This document shows, one piece after another, positions 43,397-55,860 of a stretch of 64,000 nucleotides of DNA; position 1 is the stretch's first letter; every line of letters starts with the position of its first letter. Under the pieces are notes generated by a model that saw only the letters and a program-made list of their open reading frames with translations, did not search any database and had not been told where the DNA came from. This DNA is from Cricetomys ansorgei (taxonomy: Eukaryota; Chordata; Mammalia; Rodentia; Nesomyidae). Where the stretch lies: NCBI GenBank assembly GCA_026225945.1, contig JAMJFZ010000769.1, positions 1,116,501 to 1,180,500 of the forward strand, written 5' to 3'. Position numbers and translations under genes: made by a program.

Positions 43397-43639
43397 CATT
43401 TAGTGGAGGGAGTGTACCATGTAGTAGCCAGAGTAGGAAAACCATGAGAATCAATTTTGTGTGGGTTCCATGGATTGCACTCAGATTGCCAGGTTTAACC
43501 ACTTTTATCTGCTAAGTTCTCTAATACACTTCTTTGGTAAATTTCCTTCTTACAAAGAATGTTAAACCTAAAATTAATAATACTAGTTCATGTGTTTCTT
43601 CAACCTTAAAACCAACTTTTCAATTAAATTTATTAATTT

Positions 43640-43848
43640 TGATTTATTTGTGAGTGTTTTATCTATAGGTATGAATGTGTACCATATGTATGCTTCATTT
43701 CCAAGGAGTTCAGAAGAAGGCATTGGATTCCCTGGAATTGGAGTTGTACATGGTTGTGAACCACTTTGTAGTTGCTGGGAATTGAACCCAGGACCTCTGA
43801 AAGAGCAAAAAGAGGTCATAACCTCTGGGTCATATATACAACCCTCTA
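43640..43848 (-). mobile_element. B2 SINE, minus
   Basis: GAAGAAGGCATTGGATTCCC, GGTTGTGAACCACTTTGTAG and GCTGGGAATTGAACCCAGGA are the reversed B2 body. Confidence 0.8.
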
Positions 43849-44061
43849 TCCTGTACAAAAAAAAAACATTGTCTTCTTATTTAAAATGAGTTTCTTTTAG
43901 AAAACAACTAGATGGATTTTTTCCCATTTACATACGCTCTACCTTTCAGTTAATATATTTAAACCGTAGCATGTGAAATGATTTTATATAGTTACAGTAA
44001 TGTATACATTATATATAACTGGTTTCTATTTGTTGCCTTTGAGTTTGCTACCAGTTTATTA

Positions 44062-44332
44062 CTATTGTTCTTTGATATGGGGTCTCATTCTGCCCAGCTA
44101 CCTTTGAATTCATTATCCAGTAGAGGATGATTCTGAATTCCTCAACCAACTGCCTCCACTTTCCAAGTGTTGAATTACAGGAATGTATTAACATGTCCTG
44201 CTGCTTTTAGTGTTTTTTGTTTGTTTTGTTTTGTTTATTTGTTTAGGCAGGGTTTCTTTGTTGTAATTCTGGGTGTCCTGGAGCTCACTCTGTAAATCTG
44301 CCTGCCTCTGCCTCTGCCTCCCGAGCTGGAAC
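44062..44332 (-). mobile_element. Two B1-type SINE fragments, minus
   Basis: An old fragment (44062-44215, GGGTCTCATTCTGCCCAGCT) is followed by a younger one (44246-44332, GGCAGGGTTTCTTTG, CTGCCTGCCTCTGCCTC). Confidence 0.6.
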
Positions 44333-44562
44333 ATGATATGGCTACTTTTACTGTTTTTTATTAAGCATTTTATGTGATTCTATTTTCTCTCCTATTTTAG
44401 CACATCAATTTTACATTTAAAAATTTCAGTGGATTTCATAGAGTTTACAATATTCATTTGTAATTAATCCAATAGCATGTCCTAATAACACTATAATGTT
44501 GTTTCATGGATAGGATAAATAATACCTTAGGACATTTCTAATTCTTACTTTCATTCTTGTTA

Positions 44563-45072
44563 CATAACAGTTTCCTCCAAGATTGAGACAGTCAATCTTC
44601 CAGAGAAGCTCCTTAAACCAGAAGGTAAAAAACTCAAAATAACTTCAGGAAGTCCTTGAAACTGACTAGATTTGCTAGGCTTCTCCCTTCCAGGGGTAAG
44701 CAATAAAAACGGCTAGGGTTCACTTTCAGATGATCAAAGTGCAATGAGAAGAAGACTCTTAGACAAGCCAAACTGCAAAGACAACACTGAGACCAGCTGC
44801 CTAGAAGAAGCAGAAACCAGCAGGATTGCCTGCAAGAGATTTAGATCAACTGAGCCACTTGGGAAGGACACTTTCCAAGGTGTTGAGGTGCCTGAAGGCT
44901 TTTTAGCGTGCCCCAGGTTGCCAGCTTTTGTGAGCTATTACCCATGCTAGAGTGGACTTTGGCGACGCAGCTCTCTTTGAGTCATTTCTGTCCCAGTAAC
45001 CCTTCACCCATATTCTTGTAAGTAACACCAATAAAATTCATTGGTTAACCAAACTGAGCTTCATCTGAGGAA
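44563..45072 (+). mobile_element. LTR 'Z', copy 2
   Basis: It aligns with 48880-49390 along its length. Shared blocks are CAAGCCAAACTG, AGCTGCCTAGAAGAAGCAG, AACCCTTCACCCATATTC and the 3' AATAAAA. It is a solo LTR; no internal sequence is recognised beside it. Confidence 0.7.
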
Positions 45073-45361
45073 CATACTCTGATAACTTGTCCTTTCCTGT
45101 ATGGTGTGTGTTAATGTGCCTTTGGTGCTATAGAAGTGATTGTACAGTTCTTTTTAAGTATGGGTAATGAGGCATGCAACTAAAGCTGAGTCATTAGGAA
45201 TAGGAGGGTCGATGGGATGAATCCCACGGTGGCAGTCTTTGTCTATGTGGTATAGGGGGGCATGATTGCTTGATGAATGGAGTCCACGATGTGACTATGG
45301 AGATGCCCTGAAAACAGTAGAAGGTTTAGACTCTAAAATTTTAGAATGCTTCTTAACCTAG

Positions 45362-45488
45362 CAGTGGTTATAAACCTTCTTAATGCTGTGACCTTTAATA
45401 CAGTTCCTCAGGTTGGGGTGACCCCCAACCATAAAATTATTTTGTTCAACATCCAAAGAGATCACAACCCACAGGTTGAGAACTGCTG
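45362..45488 (+). mobile_element. Small hAT-type DNA transposon remnant
   Basis: It begins CAGTGGTTATAAACC and ends GGTTGAGAACTGCTG, imperfect terminal inverted repeats of the Charlie/MER5 style, with GTTGGGGTGACCCCCAACC internally. No clear 8-base target duplication is visible. Open frames across it are chance. Confidence 0.6.
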
Positions 45489-46949
45489 GTTTAGAGGAAA
45501 TTTTGCAGTCTTTGAGATTAGTGCACAAGGATTGAGACTGTTGGCAAGCAGTGGTGGAGGGTATCTGGCCAATGTTGTATGTCATTAGAAATGCATCTGA
45601 GCCCAAGATGTTGCCTAAGCAGCAACAAGAAAGGGAGATGTAGCTAGCATCCTACATTTTAGCCTCTCTTCTATCAAGTAAATTAAATAAACAAGAGGGT
45701 AAGAGAAATGTGGTAAAACCATAGATAATATCCTGTGGGTCTGACATGTAGTAGAAATGGAAGGAAAATCAATGATCCAGCATACAAATGAGGGTCTTAA
45801 CAATGGTCTCAAACAATAAACTATGGTAAGCAGGAATATTCAGCATTTAATATGCTACAATTGGGAAAGACTTTTAAACAAGCAATGGAAAAACTTATCA
45901 CAGCATGGCTTATGAGGTTGTAGGATATTGGAGTGGATGGGATCAGTCTAACTGCCATAGACACAAGAAAAGTGAATATCTAACTACCCATCCCTCATTA
46001 AGGCAAAAGTTGCATAATCTGAGGCAGTATGAGGGAATCCAGTGCTTCAGTGATGGAGTGGTTTATCAGAGTTTTTAGGTACACTTGGCTATCTCCATCT
46101 GAAGTACCCATAAATGTCCTGGGAATGGAAAACAATAGAGGAGGTACAGGTACTACTGGAAACTAGGAATAAGGGAAGCTGTTTGAAGCCCAGCTCACAG
46201 AACATAGAGCTGTATACACAAAGGAGATAAAGAAAAGGTTGATCCAGCAGGTATGCCAAAGCTGGTATGGATCTCTAACAAGTTTGCTGAGCCTGTTGGT
46301 GAGCCAAGAACTTCAAAAAGCAGGAAAGGCTTTGGAAGATCTCAGTGACTTAGACCAGCATGTAAAGAAAGGTGGTAAAGTGAGAGAGCAACCTAGAGGA
46401 AAGAATAAAATGGCAAAGCAGAATAGGTCTGTCTGGGTTTCTCAAAGACAAACATAGCAAGATTTATGTTGAGCCAGAGTTCCTGAAGAAAAAGAATATG
46501 ATAGAAAGTCAAATTCTTCAAGGCTTTAACACAGAAGACATCCACGAGAGAATAATACAAGTGAACATGATCAAGCCTGCCCCAGGGGTAGGTAATTTTC
46601 CCCCCAGACTAAAGAGGGTACACTTATCTTGAGCAAAAGGTTATGCTAGGGGTGGAGATGGTTTTCTCAGTCAGCGCCTCCCACAACAGCTAGGTGCTAT
46701 GGATGGAGAAGCAAGAGCTATAGCTACAGCCATGGTGTCAACTTAGGGTCTCTTAGGCCCAGGGAGCCAGCTGGTGCAGCAGAGGAGAGCAGGGCCACAG
46801 TATGAACAGATTAATTCAGGCCCACTGAGTTTATTGGGCCTGGAGAAATGTAGGATGGCTTCATGGAACTATTCCAAGATAAGGAAATGTAATGGTTCAG
46901 AGAGAATAACTCAGGATTATGGAGACAAAATAAATCAGTGCCTCCTGTC
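45489..46949. other. Unassigned sequence
   Basis: No gene recognised. A CCACTGAGTTTATTGGGCC stretch near 46820 may be an LTR scrap. Confidence 0.35.
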
Positions 46950-47262
46950 TCAGTCACTGTTCTATTTCTGTTAAAGACACCATGAACAAGGCAACTCTTA
47001 CAAAAGGAAGCATTTAACTGGGGCTTGTTTACAATTTCTGTCCATTATCATCATGGCGGGGAGCATGTCTGTAGACCCATGGTGCTGGATAAGTAAATGA
47101 AAGCTATATCCTGATTCACAGGCCAAAACCCATCCCTAGTGACATGTTTCTTCCAACAAGGCAACACCTCTTAATCTTTCTCAAAGAGTGCCACTCTGTG
47201 ATGATTAAGCATTCAAATATATGAGCCTATGGGGGCATTCTTATTTAAGCCACTACTCCTCC
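46950..47262 (-). mobile_element. Rodent repeat 'X', copy 4, minus
   Basis: TTAAAGACACCATGAACAAG, GTCCATTATCATCATGG, CCAACAAGGCAACACCTC and CATTCAAATATATGAGCCTA are the reverse complement of the family seen at 19.4 and 23.1 kb. Confidence 0.65.
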
Positions 47263-47372
47263 TATCCATGTTTTGTATACAATCTTGATCTGTGGATGAA
47301 GCAGTTGATACAAATGGATGGAATCTTTTCATTCTGTATTAGATTTTGTTTATGCTTGACTTTAGTATCTTC

Positions 47373-47835
47373 CTAGTTGTGAGCTTCTAGCTCTTGCTCA
47401 GAACATATGTCAACAGACATGTGGTACCCCGTGGAACAGTCATGCCACGTGGTGTCAGTAGAGGGGACTGTTGCTAATGTTCTCATCCCAGAGAGCTGAC
47501 AAAGCTTGTCCCCCCCTCCCCGCATTGATAGACCAGGTTTCCACTCAAGTCTCACCCCCCTTCAGAGGGCCAGCTGCGATTGGCAGAATTGTTTCCCTGT
47601 TTTAACCAATGTATTGCCCCTGGGTACCCCGATAAATACACCCCTAATCCTTGCAATAAGGCAAGTTTGCCCCTCTGATGGCTCTCCTGGAATTCACTGT
47701 GTTCTGTTGACTCTTAAGTTCCCCAACCTAAGACCCATCTGGAAGTGTGTAACCCATACCTCCATGATTCTTTCAGGCCAGCTGGACTGCATGGCCCATG
47801 GTCCAGCCGCTTGGGTGGGAAAGACATGAGGCCCA
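47373..47835 (+). mobile_element. Solo LTR-like sequence
   Basis: A GGGTACCCCGATAAATACAC TATA-like region is followed by CTTGCAATAAGGCAAG, a compact promoter/poly(A) layout typical of rodent class II LTRs. The family is not determined. Confidence 0.5.
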
Positions 47836-48119
47836 CTGAGGACAGAAGCTAGGCCCGCCAGCGGACTGAGGGGAGAAACAACCCACAGAGACCTGATTTA
47901 CCAAGGTTATTTTTATAACTCCACTGTTTGTTATGGGATGGTGTTTTGAGATATGACCTTGTCCTGCCCATTCTCTGGAAAAAGTTTTGTTATATAAATG
48001 ATATAATGCTAACCTCTGAAAGTTTTGTATTTTTATAAAGCAAACATTAGAGAGACAACTGGGTACAGTGCTATGTCCATGCAATTTATAACCCTACCAT
48101 TTCTGGGTTAATTCAAAGG

Positions 48120-48790
48120 AAAATATTAGAAAGGTACTCTTAGATTGGTGGAAAAGAACATTCCCAGAGGCCATAATGTTATTAAATGAAAACCCCAGTG
48201 CCAGGGGGCTACCTCCCTATGAGTTGACCAGTAAAGCCCCTAAAGCCTCACAAACCATAAAAGTTATTGCTACTCCTGTTGGTTGTATGCCAGTACTAGA
48301 CAGTAAGACCCTATTGCTGTAGACTACACTTTGTAGGACATGGACCAATTAATCTATGACTGAACTGAAAGCTCTCACCCTATTGATGGCTTTCATAGTG
48401 CCAGGAGGCATGTAAATTGCTGGTAGAGACTTGTCACAAACATTCTTGTTTGTATATAGACCCTGCATGCTAAAATACTAAGATGTCAGGCAAGGAGTTG
48501 TACAATACTGGCTTTGCTCTCATGAGTAAGATCAACACCTTCTAATTGAATTTGAGGCTTACTCCACAAGAGGGAGTTGATATCTGGTACTGTAATTGAA
48601 GTTAGGACCAAAACCTGTGGCTAGAGATGTCATGGGTCCCAATGGAGAAACAATCTATGGTTTTACTAGATGGATGTCATGTGCATATGTGTTTATATTC
48701 ATATATCATCATTAATGACAGCCTCAACACATAACCACTCGTAAAGTTTCTTACAACAAACAGCTGTTACTATATGTGGCACCATGGCTT
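48120..48790 (+). mobile_element. Rodent L1 3' UTR fragment
   Basis: GAGTTGACCAGTAAAGCCCC, TATTGCTGTAGACTACAC and GTGGCTAGAGATGTCATGGG resemble Lx-type L1 3' UTR; the last block parallels 11.42 kb. Confidence 0.5.
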
Positions 48791-48879
48791 AATTCTTAGC
48801 CATAGGTAGACATCTATAATCACCTCCTCCAAGGCTCAGGGATAATTTTGGAAGAGAGCATGGAAAGTAATGTGATACC

Positions 48880-49392
48880 CAGAGGAAAGGGTGGAGCATT
48901 GTGTAGTAATTTCCTACAGATGAGAACATTCCATCCTACAGGTAATCTCTTTAAAACAGAAAGTAAACAACTCAAAACAGCTTTTAAAAGTCCTGGTAAC
49001 TCCCAGGTCCCTCCTTCCACAAGACTATATAAACAGTAAAGACTACTGAGAACCACTCTCAGACAAGCCAAACTGTGAAGAAGACTCAAACAATTTGCAA
49101 AGAAAACTTTGAGACCAGACTAGCTGCCTAGAAGAAGCAGAAACCAGCTGATTTGCCTGGAAAGAGGTATAGACCAACTGAAGCACCTATAAAAGACATA
49201 TCCCAACCTGTTGAGCTGCCTTCAGGCTGTGCAGTGTGCCTCAGGTTTCTAGCTTTCTTGAGCTGACAACTATGCTGGGGAGGGCTTTGGTAATGCAACT
49301 GTCTTTGTGTCATTTCTGCCCCTGTAAGTAACCCTTCACCCATATTCCTGTAAGTAAACCCAATAAAACTCATTAGTTCACAAAGTTGGGCT
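48880..49392 (+). mobile_element. LTR 'Z', copy 3 (best promoter signals)
   Basis: It has ACTATATAAACAGTAAAGAC at about 49023, a clear TATA box, and CCCAATAAAACTCATT at about 49358, a clear poly(A) signal, about 335 bases apart. It aligns with 44563-45072. Confidence 0.7.
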
Positions 49393-49659
49393 TTAGTGGC
49401 ATCCATACTTTGGTTTGTCTATTTGGGGTGAATAGACATGCATATGTTGTGTCTCCCCAGGAAAAGTCTTGTCACACAACAATTCTTGACTACATTGATG
49501 TTGTTAATTTTACTAATAATATTAGCTACAAAAATATTGTTAATTTGAGGAAACTATTTGTTGTAGTAATTAAGAATAAGAAAACAAATATTTTAAGTTC
49601 ATTTAGTCTTTAAAAATCTTACTTTTACATAGAGCCAAGTTTCTTTTGCTTGCTTTTGT

Positions 49660-49802
49660 TTTATGGAGACAAGGTTTCTCTGTGTAGTCCTGACTGTCCT
49701 TGAACTTACTCTGAAGACCAGTCCTGCCTCAAACTCAAGAGATCCTCCTGCCTCTGCCTCCTGAGTGTAGGGATTAAAGGTGTGAGCCACTATTGCCCAG
49801 CC
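49660..49802 (-). mobile_element. B1 SINE, minus, near full length
   Basis: GAGACAAGGTTTCTCTGTGT at one end and GGGATTAAAGGTGTGAGCCA at the other, with CTCCTGCCTCTGCCTCCTGA between. Confidence 0.9.
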
Positions 49803-49867
49803 ATGTTTCTGACATGTCAATTTTCATTCTCTGAAGAACTTCTGTTGAAATTTCTTTATTTTTAAGA

Positions 49868-50341
49868 GTTATTTATTTTGAGTATGTGTTTGAGTTTACG
49901 TGTACGAGTATTTGCCTGCATGCAAGCATATATACCATATGCCTGCAGTGATGGTGGGAGCCAGAAGAGGGCGTCAGATTCACTGGAACTGGAGTGAAAG
50001 AGAGTAGTGAGCTGCCACATGGGTGCTGAGCTGCCATATGGGAACTGAGCTCCGCTCCTCTGCAAGAATAGCAAGTAATCTTAACCATTGAGATGTCTCT
50101 CTAGCCCCTCTTTTTATTTATTTATTTTTGTTCTTTATTTTTATTTTATATGCATGAATGTTTTGTCTACACCTGTGTCTGTGCACCACTTCCATGCCTG
50201 GTACCTGTAAAGACCAGAAGAGGGTGTCTGATCCCCTGAGTTACAGATGGTTGTGAGCCACCATGTTTGTGCTGGGAATTGAATCCATTTCTCTGGAGTA
50301 TAGCCAGTGCTCCTAACAGTTGAGACATCTCTCCAGTCCAT
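49868..50341 (-). mobile_element. Two tandem B2 SINEs, minus
   Basis: The first spans 49868-50107 (GAGCCAGAAGAGGGCGTCAG, TTAACCATTGAGATGTCTCT) and the second 50125-50341 (GACCAGAAGAGGGTGTCTGA, GTTGAGACATCTCTCCAGTC). Both have intact reversed A-box ends. Confidence 0.9.
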
Positions 50342-50489
50342 TTAGCCCTTCTTTTGACATTTATTAAAAGATATATCTACTGATAACAAATCCTCTCCAT
50401 TTTCATTTGTCTTTGAAATTTTTATTTCTGATTCCCTTCTGAAGGATATACAAAATTCAAAGTCAGTATTTTTTCTTTAAATAATTTAG

Positions 50490-51480
50490 GCATACTACTC
50501 TTGTTTGCATGGTTTCTGAAGATAAGACTAGCTTAGTGCTTATGCTTACTACTCTGTTAATAAGACATGTTTTTATGGATTATTTCACTATCTTTTCTTT
50601 ATATTTTATATTTTTGATTATCATTATAGGCCTATATGTAGTTTTTATTATTTTTTAATGTATCCTGTTTAGTATTCTTCAAGATTCTTGGACCTGTGTT
50701 TCAGTGTCTATAATTTTGGAAAATGTTTTGCAATTATTACTTCCAGGGCTCTTCTGTTTCTTTCCAGTTTTCCTCTTCTAGCATTCACATTGCATGTATT
50801 TTATACCTTTTGCAAAATTGTTCCAAAGTTCTTGGACATTCTATTCTATTGTTTCATTTCTGAAAAATCTTTGTATTTCATTTATGAAAATTTTTCTTGA
50901 CACATATTCAAGTTTACTATTATTTCTTTGGCCATGTACAGCTTATTAATAAGTCCCTACAAAACATTCTTCATTTCAGTTGTAACATTTTTATTTTTCA
51001 CATGTCCTTCATTATTTCCGAGTTCATCTTTCTCCTTATGTTGCCTGTCTATTTGTACTTGTTTTCCACTTTGTCAAATAAAGGTCTTAGCATACTAATA
51101 AATGTTATTTTAAATTCCTAGTTTAGTTATTGTAAATTTATGTGATCTAAGAGCCCAGCTCTGATGCTTTTTTGCTTATTTGTTTGTATTTGTTTTTTGC
51201 TCAAAGCCTACCAAAATAGTATGTTAGTAGTAAGACATAAGGTAGGTAAAACATTTAAGATTGTCTGGATAGTTAGTGGTGTTTGCTGCTTACTGTAACT
51301 ACAGTGTCAGAGACTAAAATTTCCATTTATGTCCTTGCTTTTGTTCCTCCATTATCTTTGGATTTTCCATTGCAAATTAGTAAATACAGTGAAACACCCA
51401 TTTTTTTTAGATGTAATATGCTGCTATTATATCTGAGTGCTATTGATGATGTGACAAACAGTGGGATTAGGGAAGCATTC
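50490..51480 (+). mobile_element. Ancient mammalian L1 (L1M-type) fragment
   Basis: GGCCATGTACAGCTTATTAA, ACATTCTTCATTTCAGTTGT and TTTTAAATTCCTAGTTTAGT resemble a well-known old mammalian L1M segment. If so it predates the rodent radiation. Confidence 0.5.
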
Positions 51481-52049
51481 TAAAATTCTACAACTGTTAA
51501 TCTTTTGGCACAGTTTTCCCCATATGGAACACTAGAAAGAGCAAGAAATCTAGTTTTTGTAAAACTCCATGTAGTTAGACTCTAATAAAAATAATTTCCC
51601 AGAAGACAAGGCTGTTTTGAGGAGAACAGAGGGCCTTGTGTTTCCTCCTTGCTCGTTCTGAAGTATAAGATATTTCTCTATTTTTACCATTAGATCTTGG
51701 TGATACTCCTGAAGGTAAAACTCGGGAAATTGTGGGTAACTCATTAGGGATAGATTCCCCTTGGACTTTAAAAATTCTTTTTAGTTTACACTGAAATTCC
51801 AATAGTTTATCAATTACACTTTAAAGTTCTCTGGCAGTTCTGGCTCCAGCCTCTAACGTCAATAAGCTATGAAGCTTTGCATATGCCTGTCCGTCTTAAC
51901 AGTTTAGGGGATAGCAGTTTGGCCTGTGACTTGTGTTCTTGATGGGTCTAAGAATTGTTGACATTTAAGTGTGTTCAGGTTTTCCTCTTGTGAAACCTAT
52001 TTCTTTTTTAAAGAGTGGGCTTTCTATTTTGTCATAACAAGATTGTAAT

Positions 52050-52072
52050 ATTTTCTTTCTCTTTCTTTTTCT

Positions 52073-52135
<63 letters not shown>

Positions 52136-52283
52136 ATCTTTCTCTTCCTTTTAAGACAGGGTCTCACTACATAGTCCTGGAAATCTCTATGTAGACCAGG
52201 CTGTCCTCAAACTAAAATAGATCCGCCTGCCTCTGCCTCCTAGTGCTGGGATTAACAGCATGTGAAACCATTCCCAGAGCTAA
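52050..52283 (-). mobile_element. B1 SINE, minus, with (CTTT)n tail
   Basis: The reversed B1 (52150-52283, AAGACAGGGTCTCACTACAT, GCCTGCCTCTGCCTCCTAG) has its poly(A) side expanded into a CTTT/TTTC run at 52050-52140. Confidence 0.85.
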
Positions 52284-53727
52284 TAATATGGCAATAATTA
52301 TTTATATTTGCATGTATCTTTCCATTGTATTTAGTATGTTGCTACATATATTACCCAGTGCTCTGTTGATTAATTTCAAATATACTACTATTGAGTGCTA
52401 GGCCACCAGCCAGTAACACATCTCAGTATTCAAAGATTATTTTTCTACTTTCAAGCCATGTTAGATTATTCTAAATAATCCCTAGAAATATCAAGAGTTG
52501 GCATTGAGAACTGCCCCTGATTGTGGTGATAAAGGTGGGGCCTCCGAATTTTCATTTAGTATTTTAGTGCCTTTATCCTTATTCATGGGTAGATGATCAG
52601 AATTTAATTGGATTTTGCTATTTCCATTTGAAATTGCGTTACTCTGAAACCAACATGTGATAGGAATTCATTTTTTTAGTCTAGTCTTTTTTACCTGCAA
52701 TGACTAAATGACTTTTACTCTTTCACAAAGTTTGGGTTTTTTTTTTAATCTTTGCCATGGATTAGATTTTGTCCACTTGAAATTTGGGTATGTATTCATG
52801 TTTTAGCTAAGAATGATCTTGAGTATCTGATCCTTCTACCTCCACTTCGCAAGTGCTAAGATTACAGTTGTGTGCTACAATATGTGCTAGGTATTTAATC
52901 CAGTATTTCATGCCTCCTAGGCAGCCACTTTACCAACTGAACCATATCCCCTGCTTCCAGTTACTACTTTCTTTCATACTGATATGTTTATGTGGTTATT
53001 GTTGCTTCTATGACTAATACTGAGGTACTGAAGATTTCCAGGGCATGATAGTACTTAAATATTGATGTATTCAGTGAACACAGACATAAATTATTAGTGA
53101 GTCTCTGAGCAGTATATATATCATGCTGTTTCCCAATGTAAATACCCCCCAAGTAACAATATTGTATTACTTCTTGCAGATGATGCACACTCAACGACCG
53201 TATTTCCCTTTAACAGACTATTGGGAAACTGCTCTAATCAGGTGATTTAGGCAATGGCCACTGGAAACTCATACATTGTGCCCATGTTAGACAAATATTG
53301 GAAGAAGAAAGATAAAATAAGAAACAGAAGTATGATGGAATAATATGAACTAGTGAAGAAGCTGTACGTTTCCATGTTTAAGTACATTTGTATGCAACTT
53401 TGAATATAGTAGATACTGATGAAGATGTTTTAGCAGCTTAACTGCTAAGTCTAAATTTTGATTTTTTTCTATTTAATTAATAGATAACACAGAAGTTTTG
53501 AAAAGCAATTTTATAGCTTCTTAATTTTTTCCCTCATTAATCAAATATTCACAAACTACCTCTAGCCATCAGGAAAAAATAGTAAAACTTATAATTTCAA
53601 AACTTAGGAAGTTTAAATTTTGGTTTTTCCTTTATTTTATTTGTTATATTTTTAGCTAGTTAGCAAAATAAACAATACTGTAATAAAATTCTCCAGAGAT
53701 GCCAATAGCATAAATAGAGATAATTAG

Positions 53728-53800
53728 GTAGGTAGGTAGGTAGATAGATACATAGATACATCATATATGCAAACACACACACACACACACACACACATGC
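53728..53800. repeat. (GGTA)/(GATA)/(CA)n compound microsatellite
   Basis: TAGG/TAGA units followed by a CA run of about 13 units. Confidence 0.9.
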
Positions 53801-54313
53801 TTATGAGACTTCGATTTCAAAAATATGTAGGAGAAGCCCTAATAAATGTCCTTGTAAAACTAGAGTACCAGGAAAACTAGAGGAATTGTTTAGGAGCAGA
53901 TTTGTTGGACAAATTTGTAAGATCTTAGAATTCTGGGAGCAGAACTTCATTGGTTTTTGAGAAAGCTCAGAAGACCAAAATGCTGGTTCAAATGCAGACA
54001 TAAAATACTGTAATTATGAGGTTTTTGGTAGTAACAAGGACTGCACTGGAAATTAGACTAGGGGACATTTATGTTATACTTTGGACAAAGAATTTATCTA
54101 TATTTCATCCAAGTCTTACTATTTTATAGGAGGGTCAGTTAAAAAAGTGTTAGATCTATTAATTTGGTGAAAGGTCTTTTTCTTTTGGTTATGGAGATTG
54201 CTTGCACATAAAGTTTTTCACATTATAGGCAAACATTCTTACCACTGAGCCTTGTGCCTAGTAAGAAGAAATTTTAAGTCAGCAGAAGAGTTTTGGAAAA
54301 TACAAAATCTAAG

Positions 54314-54452
54314 GCTGGGCATGGTGGCACATACCTTAATCACAGCACTCAAGAGACAAAGGCAAGTGTATCTTTGTGAGTATGAGGTTAGCCTTGTGGT
54401 CTACATAGCAGGTTCCAGGCCATCCAAGGCTAAACAGTAAAATCCTGCCTTA
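54314..54452 (+). mobile_element. B1 SINE
   Basis: GCTGGGCATGGTGGCACATA, AGCACTCAAGAGACAAAGGC and GGTCTACATAGCAGGTTCCA. It abuts the L1 3' end to its right. Confidence 0.85.
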
Positions 54453-54459
54453 CAGAAGC

Positions 54460-55860
54460 TTTTCATAAGAACCCAAAGCTGTAAACAACCTATATAACCC
54501 TCAACTGAGGACAAAGAAATTGTGATACATTTACACAATGGAGTATTACTCATCTATTAAAAAATGACGTCATGAACATTGTAGGCAAATGGATGGAACT
54601 AGAAATAAAATCATCCAGAGTGAGGTAACTCAGTTGCAGAAAGAAAAACAAAACATGGTATGTATTCACTTATATGTGGATACTAACTGCTAAGCAAAGG
54701 GGAAAGGTACTAGTATCCACAGACATAGAAAACCTACACAACAAGAAGGCTCCTAGTTTGAACACAGAGATCTCCCTGGTAGGGTGGAAACTGAACAGAG
54801 GGTGCAGGTAGGGTCATAGAGGTTGGGAATGGGAGCAGAGGGGAGAAGGAGGAGGAGAGGAGCAGAGGGAAAAATAAATGGAGAGACTTTAAGAATTGTG
54901 AGGCAATTAGAAGACAATCGGGAGACCTAGTGTAGTAGAAATTCACAGGAATCAATGAGGGAGACTTTAGCAAGGATACCTTGTAATCAGGGATAGGGAG
55001 CCTAAACAGGCCATTTTCTCTGGCCAGGCAAGGTTTCCAGTGGTGAGACTGGGACACCATCCCAGCCACAAAACCTCTGACTTATGGCCTATCTGCCTGT
55101 AAGATCCTCATTGACAATGGAAAGGCAGAACTCCATGCCAAAGGAGGGAATGAATCCCTGCCTGAAACTGTAGGACAGGCCAGGAACTAGAGACTGGATA
55201 ACCCGGAGACAATTTCTAATAATGTCATGCTCTGCTCATACATCAGTACCTGACCCAGTCCTCACCAGAAAGGACTCCTCAGCAGCTGAGAGGAGCATCT
55301 GGAGAGGCCCAGGGCCAAACATCGTGCAGAGATCAGAGAACCACATAAAAGAGGGAGAGGAGGGATGGCAGAAACCAGAGGGACTGAGGACACCAGGAGA
55401 ACAAGCCCCACAATGTCAACTGACTAGCACCCCTGGGGCCCACAGAGACTGAAGCCATAGACACGGAACCTGTAAGATCCCCTAAATACAACTTATAGTT
55501 GTCAGGATTGATGTTCTGGAACAACTCCAACAGACTGGAGTGAGTGGTGGTGTCTCTAACCAGTTTATTTGCCTTTAGGACACTTTTTCTCTTGCCTGGC
55601 CATTTGGCCCACCCTTGATGTAGGGATTGGTGCTGGTCTCTTTCATCCCACTATGTCATGCCCTGATTGTACTGTAATGTTAGGGGAACTGATCTTTTCT
55701 ATGGTAAAAGTGAGCAGGGGTATGTTTGTGGGTGGTAATGTGGGAGTAGATCTTGGGGCAATGGGGGAAGCTGACTGGTAGAGGGAGGGGAGGAAGGGTC
55801 CCAGGATGTATTCTGTAAGATGTAGGAGACAAGAAAAATTTTTAAGAAAGGGAAAAGAGG
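54460..55860 (+). mobile_element. Rodent L1: end of ORF2 region and 3' UTR
   Basis: GATACATTTACACAATGGAG, GGCAAATGGATGGAACTAGA and GAGTGAGGTAACTCAGTTGC are the classical 3' end of L1 ORF2. A long G-rich 3' UTR follows, with another G-rich tract at 55720-55800. The coding part is broken; this is a 5'-truncated dead copy. Short frames on both strands inside it are not genes. Confidence 0.75.
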
